NCBI GenBank assembly: GCA_963830565.1
Contig: CAWHMO010000004.1
Span: forward strand, 62,001-126,000
DNA: 64,000 nt
Direction of reading: 5' to 3'
Source of the DNA: DATFDN01 sp963830565
GTDB lineage: Bacteria; Pseudomonadota; Alphaproteobacteria; Acetobacterales; Acetobacteraceae
Position numbers and translations under genes: made by a program. This document shows, one piece after another, positions 55,932 to 64,000 of this stretch. The notes beneath the pieces were generated by a model. That model was not told the DNA's origin and did not search any database. It saw only the letters and a program-made list of their open reading frames with translations. Every line of letters starts with the position of its first letter. The first letter of the stretch is position 1.

Positions 55932-57942
55932 TCAGGCGGCGCGCGCGGGCGCCATGTGCTGCGAGGAGGCGAGTTCAGGCGCCAGCAACGCGCGGGCCGC
56001 CTCCAGGTGCTCCGGCGTCTCCTCCAGCGAGAGATAGCCGTACACCTGACGATTGTCGAAATATTGTGGAATGCGCGCCTTCCGCGCGCTGTCGGAAAAC
56101 ACGACATATTCGTGCCGATCGGTCCCGTCCTGGTAGGTCAGCTCGGGCACCACGTCGGCGCGCAACAGATACGTGCAGTGCACCACCGGCACCTCCACGA
56201 ACCCGCGCACCCACCGGTTCAGGATCCACAGGTACTGATCGCAGCCGCGATAGTACCCGCGGTCGTCGATCTCGGCGTGGTAGTTCGAGTAATAGGCTCC
56301 CGGCTCGACCGAGCGGATCAGCGGCGCGACGATCGGCAGATCGGCGGCGATCAGCTCGCGCAAGGTGCAGGGGCGGATGAAATTGTCCACGTCCACGACG
56401 AAATAGTAGTCGCAGCCGTGCTCGCGGGTCTTGCGCAGGCTCACGCCCCGGATGTGACCCAGCACGCGGAAGCGCGTCGCGTTCCACTCGTGCACGCCGA
56501 ACTGCTGGACCGGGGCGGCGACGTCGCTCGCGTCGAATTCGACGCCGGCATAGAGATGCCCCACCCGATCCACCCAGGCGCGCAGGATGCGTTCCGTGCC
56601 ATCGGTATTGTTGTTGGTGCGGACATAGAGGACGATCGAGGATTTCGGGTAATCGAGCGCCTCGATGCACTCCAGATACAGCGGCAGCGAGGTCTCCTTC
56701 TGCTTGGCGAGGATCGCCAGCAGCACACGCGGCGCCCCGCGCACCCGCGAGTGGAGCGGACGCGCCTCGGTCAGCGCGTGCTGCGTTACCATGTCCTCCT
56801 TGCCGAGCGATCCGAGATCGGACTCGCGTGGCAGCTTGTCGAAGGCGAAGCGCATGTTGGTCAGAACCCGGCCGCGCTGGGATTCGGGCAGCTTGCCTTC
56901 GCTGAGCAGGCGCAGCGAGGCGTCCATGCTCTCGCTGTAGTGCTGCGCCCAGAACGCGTTGATCGCGAACTCGTCGAGCAGCCCGTACTCGTAAACCCAG
57001 GTCTCGACGAACAGGCCGCCCTCCGGGGGCGACAATCCTAGGCCGCGCTTGGCGATCTCGTAGCCCTCGGCGTTGCGGCCATTGCGGAAACAGAGAGTGC
57101 TGGCGGCGTGCAGCGCCTCCGCCCGCCACGGGCATTTCGCCGAGGCGCGTTCATAGGTCGCGAGCGTCTCCTCGACGCTCCGCCCCAGCTCCTCCATCAG
57201 CCGCGCCGCGCTGAGCAGGCTGATATAGATTTCCTCGTCCCAGTAGCCGAGCTCGGCGCGCGCCAGATAGTATCTGATCGCGTCCTCTTTCTGCCCGGAA
57301 TCCCGGCAGCTCTGCGCGTAATAGAATGTATAGCGCGAGCGCAGGAACGGATCGGTCTCCGAGCCCAAGGCGCGTTTCAGCACCAACGCGTCGTCGCGGT
57401 ACCTGTTCGGGTTGTGGCTGCGGGCTCCGCCGATGCTGCAGTCGACATGGAAGCCCGACAGGTTGGCCGAGGAGATCTCGCCCGGCGGCGTCTCCACGTA
57501 TTCGTGCAGCACGCCCTTGTAGACGAAGGGCTTGTGGTTGCTGAGCAGCTGCGGGCGCCAGTAGCGGATCGACCCCATCCGCAGGTCGAAGCAGTAATAG
57601 TCCTTGTCCAGGGCGGCCCTGAACGCCGCGGCATCGAAATCGTCCGGAACCACGGCGAGGTCGTCGGCATCCATCACCAGCGCGTAGTCGATCTCCTGAT
57701 TTTTCCGCAGATGCTCGAGGCCGAGGGTCCGGTTGTAGGCGAAGTCCCGCCACGGCTCCTCGATCACCTCGCCCGGCAGGCCTTCCCTGGCCAGATAGGC
57801 GCGGATGATGTCCTGGGTGCCGTCGGTGGAGCCGGTGTCCTCGACCAGGACGTAGTCCACGAGCGGTCGCACGCTTCGCAGGCAGCGCTCGATCACCGCT
57901 GAACTCATTCTTGACAATCATGCAGAGGCCGATCGTCTTCAT
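55932..57942 (-). CDS. Two-domain glycosyltransferase, C-half like collagen galactosyltransferase, one frameshift
   Basis: 669 residues after removing one extra base near 57902. N-terminal GT2 domain: MKTIGLCMIVKNE, VEDTGSTDGTQDII, and the metal site ALVMDADDLAV. A TPR-like helical region spans about 215-380. The C-terminal domain (about 395-650) reads VLYVRTNNNTDGTERILRAW, YYFVVDVDNFIRPCTLRELI, LPIVAPLIRS, YYSNYHAEIDDRGYYRG, and FVEVPVVHCTYLLRADVV; this order of motifs matches the first catalytic domain of animal ColGalT (GLT25D) as I recall it. GGAG precedes the ATG. First gene after the collagen-like gene. Confidence 0.8.
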
Positions 57943-57982
57943 GGCGTCTCCGGTCTACGTCGCAGCCCTGGTCCATATAGCA

Positions 57983-58010
57983 CGATACCGGGCGTCACCG
58001 CCCGGTATCG
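57983..58010. terminator. Perfect 12-bp hairpin after collagen-like gene 1
   Basis: CGATACCGGGCG-tcac-CGCCCGGTATCG lies 31 bases past the stop of the collagen-like gene and 40 bases before the glycosyltransferase ATG. No U-run follows on the minus strand, so it may act as a partial terminator or RNA stabiliser that sets the ratio of structural protein to modifying enzymes. Confidence 0.65.
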
Positions 58011-58041
58011 CTTAGTCGATCGATCTAGTCAGCCCGGTGCT

Positions 58042-61000
58042 TCAGTGGTCGTGGTGCACGATGGTCGGATGTGTCGTATCGGAACCGATCATCATGCTCC
58101 CGGAATGCCCGGTGTTCTCGTTGGTCCCGACCGGGGTGGTCGCCGGGACGGTGGTGTGGTTCAGGGCCCCCGTCGTCTTGGTGTCTTCCGTGGTCACGGT
58201 CGCGCTGGCCAGCAGCTGACTGAGCGACTGGGTCGAGTTCCCCGTCGTCTTGCCGTTGCCGGACGAAGCGTGACCGGCCGGCGGGCTGATGAACGACATG
58301 CCGCCCTTCTGATCCGGGTTGACGTGGTTCGCCCACCCCTTCCCGGGCTTGGAGCCGTCGTCCTCACCGCCGCCGTTCTGACCGTGGTGCTTCGGACCCT
58401 GGTCGCCTCCCGTCGCTCCCTTCTTGTGGTCGTCGTCGCCACCATCTCCCTTGCCTCCGGTGGCCCCGGTCGCCCCAGTGCCTCCGGTATGCCCGCCGGT
58501 GGCTCCGGTTGCGCCGGTAGATCCGGTTCCGCCGGTCTTCCCGGTGGCACCCGTGTTGCCGGTGTTCCCAGTGGCTCCGGTGTTGCCGGTGGCTCCGGTC
58601 TTCCCGGTGGCACCCGTGTTGCCGGTGTTGCCAGTCGCTCCGGTGTTGCCGGTGTGGCCCGTGGCTCCGGTATTGCCGGTCTCCGGTGGCACCCGTATTG
58701 CCGGTGTTCCCAGTCGCTCCGGTGTTGCCGGTGTGGCCCGTGGCTCCGGTATTGCCGGTCTTCCCGGTGGCACCCGTATTGCCGGTGTTCCCAGTCGCTC
58801 CGGTGTTGCCGGTGGCGCCGGTCTTCCCGGTGGCACCCGTGTTGCCGGTGTTCCCAGTCGCTCCGGTGTTGCCGGTGTGGCCCGTGGCTCCGGTATTGCC
58901 GGTCTTCCCGGTGGCACCCGTGTTGCCGGTGTTGCCAGTCGCTCCGGTGTTGCCGGTGTTCCCCGTGGCTCCGGTGTTGCCGGTATTGCCAGTGGCTCCG
59001 GTGTTGCCGGTGTTGCCAGTGGCTCCGGTGTTGCCGGTTCGTTGCCAGTCGCTCCGGTGTTGCCGGTGTTGCCAGTCGCTCCGGTGTTGCCGGTATTCCC
59101 GGTGTTGCCGGTCGCTCCGGTGTTGCCGGTGTTCCCGGTGTTCCCAGTCGCTCCGGTGTTGCCGGTATTGCCGGTGTTCCCAGTCGCTCCGGTGTTGCCG
59201 GTGTTCCGGTGTTCCCAGTCGCTCCGGTGTTGCCGGTATTCCCAGTGTTGCCGGTCGCTCCCGTGTTGCCGGTGTTCCCGGTGTTGCCAGTCGCTCCGGT
59301 GTTGCCGGTGTTGCCAGTCGCTCCGGTGTTGCCGGTGTTCCCGGTGTTCCCAGTCGCTCCGGTGTTGCCGGTGTTGCCGGTGTTCCCAGTCGCTCCGGTG
59401 TTGCCGGTGTTCCCGGTGTTGCCGGTGGCTCCGGTGTTGCCGGTATTCCCAGTGTTGCCGGTCGCTCCGGTGTTGCCGGTGTTCCGGTGTTGCCAGTCGC
59501 TCCGGTGTTGCCGGTGTTGCCAGTCGCTCCGGTGTTGCCGGTATTCCCAGTGTTGCCAGTCGCTCCGGTGTTGCCGGTGTTCCCGGTGTTCCCAGTCGCT
59601 CCGGTGTTGCCGGTGTTCCCGGTGTTGCCGGTCGCTCCGGTGTTGCCGGTATTCCCAGTGTTGCCGGTCGCTCCGGTGTTGCCGGTATTCCCAGTGTTGC
59701 CGGTCGCTCCGGTGTTGCCCGTGTTCCCGGTGTTCCCAGTCGCTCCGGTGTTGCCGGTATTCCCAGTGTTGCCGGTCGCTCCGGTGTTGCCGGTATTCCC
59801 GGTGTTGCCGGTCGCTCCGGTGTTGCCGGTGTTCCGGTGTTGCCGGTGTTGCCGGTGTTGCCGGTCGCTCCGGTGTTGCCGGTGTTCCCAGTGGCTCCGG
59901 TGTTGCCGGTATCCGGTGTTGCCGGTCGCTCCGGTGTTGCCGGTATTCCCGGTGTTGCCGGTCGCTCCGGTGTTGCCGGTGTTCCCGGTGTTGCCAGTCG
60001 CTCCGGTGTTGCCGGTGTTGCCCGGTGTTGCCAGTCGCTCCGGTGTTGCCGGTATTCCCGGTGTTGCCGGTCGCTCCGGTGTTGCCGGTATTCCCAGTGT
60101 TGCCGGTCGCTCCGGTGTTGCCGGTATTCCCAGTGTTGCCGGTCGCTCCGGTGTTGCCGGTGTTGCCGGTGTTGCCGGTCGCTCCGGTGTTGCCGGTGTT
60201 CCCGGTGTTCCAGTCGCTCCGGTGTTGCCGGTTGTTGCCGGTCGCTACCGGTGTTGCCGGTGTTGCCGGTCGCTCCGGTGTTGCCGGTGTTGCCGGTCGC
60301 TCCGGTGTTGCTCCGGTGTTGCCGGTCGCTCCGGTGTTGCCGGTGTTGCCGGTCGCTCCGGTGTTGCCGGTGTTCCCAGTGCTGCCGGTCGCTGCCGGTG
60401 TTGCCCGGTGCCCGGTGTTGCCGGTGTTGCCGGTCGCTCCGGTGTTGCCGGTGTTGCCAGTCGCTCCGGTATTACCCGGTGTTGCCGGTCGCACCGGTGT
60501 TGCCGGTATTTCCAGTGTTGCCGGTCGCTCCGGTGTTGCCGGTGTTCCCAGTCGCTCCGGTGTTGCCGGTGTTCCCGGTGTTGCCGGTCGCTCCGGTGTT
60601 GCCGGTATTCCCAGTGTTGCCGGTCGCTCCGGTGTTGCCGGTATTCCCGGTGTTGCCGGTCGCTCCGGTGTTGCCGGTGTTGCCAGTCGCTCCGGTGTTG
60701 CCGGTGTTGCCGGTGTTGCCGGTCGCTCCGGTATTCCCGGTGTTCCCAGTCGCTCCGGTATTGCCCGTGTTCCCGGTGTTGCCGGTCGCGCCCGTGTTGC
60801 CGGTGTTGCCGGTCGCTCCGGTGTTGCCCGTCGCACCCGTGTTGCCAGTGTTGCCGGTCGCGCCCGTATTGCCGGTATTCCCGGTGGGTCCGCCCGCATC
60901 GTCTTAACGGTTACCGTTGCCGGGATGACATACCCACCTGTTGAATAATCGTAGACGGTGATCTGAGCTGCCGTGTAGGTGCCCGAGTCAACCTGAGTTG

Positions 61001-61176
61001 TGAAGGTGTATCGACCCTCGTCGGGAGGGCTGCTACCCCCACTTTTACCGACCCGAACTGCGTTTACCCCGAGCAGGAACGCCGTTATCCGTAAATATAC
61101 ATTACTTGCGGTGAATTGTATGCCGGTTTGCGCCGGTGTTACCAGTGAGGTAAATTTCGTCGTACGATTGGGCCAT
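58042..61176 (-). CDS. Collagen-like protein 1 (Gly-X-Thr repeats), several frame breaks
   Basis: About 1,040 residues. N-domain (about 90 residues) is probably MAQSYDEIYLTGNTGAN, then, after one extra base near 61125, IQFTASNVYLRITAFLLGVN and YTFTTQVDSGTYTAAQITVY: a beta-rich head without a signal peptide. Then about 260 Gly-X-Thr triplets (X mostly Asn or Ala, also Lys, His, Ser), a charged linker (GGKGDGGDDDHKKGATGG) and a conserved C-terminal domain of about 100 residues (GKGWANHVNPDQ, MSFISP, SLSQLLASATVTTED) ending VHHDH. About a dozen one- or two-base indels interrupt the triplet frame. An alternative start is TTG 61202 in the other frame. It has no Pro-rich triplets; Thr at position Y suggests glycosylation. 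Confidence 0.8.
58496..60893. repeat. Collagen-type tandem repeat, 9-bp units in 18/27/36-bp periods
   Basis: 2.4 kb built from 9-base Gly-X-Thr codon triplets. Higher-order units of 27 and 36 bases (GNTGNTGNTGAT) repeat nearly exactly, e.g. twice in a row within 59641-59710. Third-position choice is also conserved between units, which indicates recent expansion by slippage or unequal exchange rather than selection on protein alone. Confidence 0.88.
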
Positions 61177-61684
61177 TTCGACAAAGTCTCCCCGACGGCC
61201 AAAGCGCAGCTGCGCAGGCCTCTTGTTTCTCAACCCAACCGCACGTCCGTCCGGCGGCCCAAGTTCTGGACCCACCGCTGGCGCTCACGGCCTTTCCTGG
61301 GGGCATCTGACGAAAGCGTTAAAGGATCGTCAACGAAGATCGAGGTTCGGTGATTTCGGTTTCAGGATGTCCATGCAGCCGTGACGGGTATTAATCGTTG
61401 GATTATGCGGGACATAGAGGATCCCGATCGCGTTTCAGTTGCCGGCAAGGCGGAAATGCAGGGGAGATCGCGCCCGCTCGCTTGGCGCACCTGCAACCTT
61501 TAGGCGATCTGCCTCACTTGTTATCCAGCGTGTTCACGAACGTGTTATTTCACAACTGGAGGCTGTCGGGCGCGCGCTCACCCGTCGTTGGGCGCGCACG
61601 GTTTAGCAATATTGTGACATTATCATAACGACCTCTCGCGATCCCGTGAGCCATGCTCCGGGTGCGCTTTGTGAGGAGATCGTT
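61177..61684. promoter_or_regulatory. Divergent promoter region between collagen gene 1 and the matrixin
   Basis: About 500 bases with no convincing gene. On the minus strand TTGACG (61333-61328), a 17-base spacer and TCAGAT (61310-61305) form a candidate promoter for the collagen gene, with a good -35 and a weak -10. The right part (61595-61630) is AT-rich and probably holds the matrixin promoter, but I find no clear hexamers. A 76-codon ORF at 61398-61628 has no coding character. Confidence 0.4.
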
Positions 61685-62644
61685 TTGGTCGAATATGTTC
61701 TCGAGGGTCAGAAATGGGCTTCGAACACCGTCACGTGGACGTTCGCCGACCCCACGACAAACCCGACTGACGGGTTCAGCTCCGGGATCACCAATTCGGC
61801 GCAGCAGGCGGCGGTCGAGCAGTCGCTGCAGGCCTGGGCGCAGGCCTCGGGCCTGCATCTGGAGCAGGTGGCCGACACCACGGCGGCGACGCCCGACCTC
61901 CTGATCGGCTACGGCGACTTCAACGCCTACAATACCGGCCAGGTCGGGGACACAGGCTACGCCTGGGACGGGTCGAACCACTTTATTCCGGGCACCGTCG
62001 TCCGCATGGAGGACCCGGCCGAGACGCCGCTGATCCCCGGTGCCAATGGCTCGCTCTGGTATCAGGGGTTCATCAACGTCTCGCTGGCTCAGGACGCGCT
62101 GCACGAGATCGGACATTCGCTCGGGATGGCGCACGACCAGGACCCCGCGTCGATCATGAACCCCGGGCTCGGCGCCAGCAACCAGACGCTGGACGCGACG
62201 GATATCGCCGGCATTCGCGCAATCTACCCCGACGCGACGCCTCCGGGGACGGATACGCTTCTCGCGAGCGGTCCGACAGCTTCTCCCCCGGCCTCGCCTC
62301 CGCCCAGCCCGCCGCCCACCACTCCGCCGCCATCCACGTCGCCATCCACGCCGCCCTCCCCGCCGCCGTCCACGGGCGGCTCGAACACTGGCGGGCACCA
62401 CCGACACCACCACCACGAAAGCCACGGGGCGGTTACGGCGACAACGACGCCGCTCTCGATGGCGCAGACGCTCGCCTCGGCGGGGGTATCGAGGGCTGAT
62501 TTTCCGCATGCGCCCGCAATGGGCGGCATGTCCGCACCGCGCCTTGGCGCCGCCACGATGGCGGGCGGCGGCCATGATTTCGGCCAGTCGCAGGGCGGAT
62601 GGGTCGCCCCGCCGAGGATGCCCGAGTCCGGCTCGCTCGGATAG
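61685..62644 (+). CDS. Matrixin (M10, MMP-like) metalloprotease with Pro-rich tail
   Basis: 319 residues. Catalytic zinc site HEIGHSLGMAHDQDPASIMN gives HExxHxxGxxH and the Met-turn, the metzincin/matrixin signature. The catalytic domain (about 1-185) starts YVLEGQKWASNTVTWTFAD. Then a Pro/Ser/Thr-rich linker (about 198-235), a His cluster (GGHHRHHHHESHG) and a Gly/Ala-rich end. No prodomain and no Sec signal, so export may be by type I or another route. TTG 61685 is used because AGGAGA sits 5 bases upstream; GTG 61646 is the alternative. It lies between two collagen-like genes. Confidence 0.86.
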   Translation: MVEYVLEGQKWASNTVTWTFADPTTNPTDGFSSGITNSAQQAAVEQSLQAWAQASGLHLEQVADTTAATPDLLIGYGDFNAYNTGQVGDTGYAWDGSNHFIPGTVVRMEDPAETPLIPGANGSLWYQGFINVSLAQDALHEIGHSLGMAHDQDPASIMNPGLGASNQTLDATDIAGIRAIYPDATPPGTDTLLASGPTASPPASPPPSPPPTTPPPSTSPSTPPSPPPSTGGSNTGGHHRHHHHESHGAVTATTTPLSMAQTLASAGVSRADFPHAPAMGGMSAPRLGAATMAGGGHDFGQSQGGWVAPPRMPESGSLG

Positions 62645-62663
62645 TCGAACTCCCGCCATCGCC

Positions 62664-62699
62664 GGTCCGGCGAGACAGCGGATGCTATCTCGCCGGACC
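62664..62699. terminator. Bidirectional hairpin between matrixin and collagen gene 2
   Basis: GGTCCGGCGAGA-N12-TCTCGCCGGACC, a perfect 12-base stem in the 66-base gap between the convergent genes. No long T-runs. Confidence 0.72.
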
Positions 62700-62710
62700 T
62701 GCCTCGGACC

Positions 62711-64000
62711 TCAATGGCCGGGCAGCACGGGGATCGCGTGCGTCGCGTCCGTCGTAAGGATGGAGCCTCCGACCGACGGCCCGATGCCGGCGGTGGCTCC
62801 GACGGCCGGGTGGCTCGATGGGGTCGCCGCGTTGAGGGACCCCGCGCCCGTGAGATCGCCGGTGGTGACCGGGGTAGCGGTCACCAGCTGGCTGACCGAG
62901 CCGGTCGAGGCCACGGTGGTGCCGCTGCCGGGCGAAGTCTTGGCGTTCGAGGTCGGGGTGACGAACGACATCTGCGTAGTCGCCTGACCGCTGCCCTGCA
63001 TCGCGTTGATGTGGCCGGTCCAGCCCTGACCGACAGTGGCGCCGTTGCTTCCGCCGGTCGGACCGGCACCGGTGAGGCCTTGGCCGGCCTGCGCTCCGGT
63101 CGCGCCCTGGCCGACGGCGTTCACCGTTCCCGTCCCTCCCGGACTGGGGCCCGCCGGTCCAGTGGCTCCGGCATGGCCGGCTGCTCCACTGGCTCCGCTC
63201 TGGGTTCGGGGCCCCGGTTTGGCCGGCGACGCCCGTCGGTCCGCCGTTTCCGGTCGACCCCGCACTACCAGTTCGCCCGGCTTCTCCTGTAGCCCCCGCA
63301 CTACCGGTCGTCCCGGTGTTGCCGGCGTGGCCCGTGGCTCCGGTGTTGCCGGTCTTCCCGGTGGCACCGGTGTTGCCGGTGTTCCCGGTGGCTCCGGTAT
63401 TGCCGGTCTTCCCAGTGGCACCCGTGTTGCCGGTGTTCCCCGTCGCTCCGGTATGGCCGGTGTGGCCCGTGGCTCCGGTATTGCCGGTCTTCCCGGTGGC
63501 ACCCGTGTTGCCGGTTGCTCCGGTATTGCCGGTGTGGCCGGTGGCTCCGGTGTTGCCGGTCTTCCCGGTGGCACCCGTGTTGCCGGTGTTCCCAGTCGCT
63601 CCGGTATTGCCGGTATGGCCGGTGGCTCCGGTGTTGCCGGTCTTCCCGGTGTCCGGTATTGCCGGGTGGCACCCGTGTTGCCGGTGTTCCCAGTCGCTCC
63701 GGTATTGCCGGTGTGGCCGGTGGCTCCGGTGTTGCCGGTCTTCCCGGTGGCACCCGTGTTGCCGGTGTTCCCAGTCGCTCCGGTATGGCCGGTGGCACCC
63801 GGTGTTGCCGGTCGCTCCGGTATTGCCGGTGTTTGCCGGTGTTGCCGTGGCACCCGTGTTGCCGGTGTTTCCAGTGGCTCCGGTGTTGCCGGTCGCGCCC
63901 GGTGTTGCCGGTGTACCCGTGTTGCCGGTCGCGCCCGTGTTGCCGGTGTCGCCCGTCGTTGCCCGGTGGCCCCGTTTGCCGGTGTTGCCAGTCGCTCCGG
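62711..64000 (-). CDS. Collagen-like protein 2, N-terminus beyond window
   Basis: At least 430 codons, open at the right edge. From the C-terminus backwards: GH stop; a conserved domain with GQGWTGHINAMQ, MSFVTP, SVSQLVTATPVTTGDL and GSILTTDATHAIPV; a Gly-rich linker (GASGAAGHAGATGPAGP, GQGATGAQAGQGLTGAGP); then Gly-X-Thr triplets with X = Asn, Ala, Lys or His. Frame breaks occur near 63295, 63650, 63800 and beyond. The C-terminal domain aligns with that of collagen-like protein 1, so the two are paralogues. Presumed partner or alternative subunit of protein 1. Confidence 0.76.
   Translation of the reverse strand, partial: PERLATPANGATGQRRATPATRARPATRVHRQHRARPATPEPLETPATRVPRQHRQTPAIPERPATPGATGHTGATGNTGNTGATGKTGNTGATGHTGNTGATGNTGNTGATRQYRTPGRPATPEPPAIPAIPERLGTPATRVPPGRPATPEPPATPAIPEQPATRVPPGRPAIPEPRATPAIPERRGTPATRVPLGRPAIPEPPGTPATPVPPGRPATPEPRATPATPGRPVVRGLQEKPGELVVRGRPETADRRASPAKPGPRTQSGASGAAGHAGATGPAGPSPGGTGTVNAVGQGATGAQAGQGLTGAGPTGGSNGATVGQGWTGHINAMQGSGQATTQMSFVTPTSNAKTSPGSGTTVASTGSVSQLVTATPVTTGDLTGAGSLNAATPSSHPAVGATAGIGPSVGGSILTTDATHAIPVLPGH
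63301..64000. repeat. Second collagen-type tandem repeat, continues past the window
   Basis: 9-base Gly-X-Thr units with Lys-containing units (GKTGAT) spaced more regularly than in the first tract, roughly every 90 bases. Several one-base irregularities, e.g. near 63650-63665 and 63795-63840. Confidence 0.82.

Noticed and set aside
58496..60893. CRISPR-like array
   Set aside because: Units are contiguous coding triplets with no unique spacers, and no cas genes are present.
58045..60948. Long plus-strand ORFs of up to 967 codons reading VLPVAPVLPVFPV repeats
   Set aside because: They are the antisense of the collagen repeat. The minus strand has a conserved head and tail domain with a paralogue; the plus strand has neither.
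61398..61628. 76-codon ORF upstream of the matrixin
   Set aside because: No ribosome site, no family resemblance, and it overlaps the probable promoter region.

Overview
The window is 64 kb of high-GC DNA from a chromosome that looks alphaproteobacterial, most likely Rhodospirillales/Acetobacteraceae. This is an inference from gene content: an HpnL-like flippase, a Cox11 protein, the type of dcd gene, an RamB/ScfR-type regulator beside isocitrate lyase, and NarGHJI with NsrR and Dnr. There is no 16S rRNA gene or other direct taxonomic marker, and I recognised no tRNA.

Layout. 0-14 kb holds housekeeping and mixed genes: partial dcd, a hybrid histidine kinase, a nitronate monooxygenase relic, a solute-binding protein coupled to a two-DTG aspartic protease, an SDR, a secreted LLM oxidoreductase, a Mut7-C protein, an IS relic beside a VapBC pair, leuA with a leucine attenuator, a Cox11-cytochrome c fusion and a macrodomain protein. 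13.4-23 kb holds a porin, glnK-amtB, an HpnL-like protein, three adjoining gene relics (TetR, carotenoid oxygenase, membrane protein), glycogen phosphorylase and an MFS carrier. 23-31.6 kb is an acyl-CoA catabolic cluster resembling the cyclohexanecarboxylate (ali/bad) route. 31.6-50 kb is a low-oxygen, NO and nitrate respiration block: FNR, a CBS protein behind an exact FNR box, three c-type cytochromes, a ba3-type oxidase, truncated haemoglobin, NsrR with two operator-like palindromes, a Dnr-like regulator, narGHJI, a parvulin and narK. 50-53 kb is the glyoxylate shunt (divergent regulator and aceA).

The most unusual part is 53-64 kb. Two paralogous collagen-like proteins made of Gly-X-Thr triplets lie on either side of a matrixin (M10, MMP-like) protease. 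Downstream of the first, on the same strand, are a glycosyltransferase whose C-terminal half resembles the first catalytic domain of animal collagen galactosyltransferase, an HExxH zincin, a GT25 glycosyltransferase (the family of the second domain of the animal enzyme), and a discoidin-FkbM methyltransferase fusion. I read this as a candidate dedicated system that makes, glycosylates and processes a surface or secreted collagen-like glycoprotein.

Caution on quality. At least ten conserved genes each carry a one-base frame disruption, almost always a single extra base, and the collagen tracts carry about a dozen more. Either the assembly keeps insertion-type sequencing errors or the locus is decaying. 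I annotate these as one gene each and flag the break.
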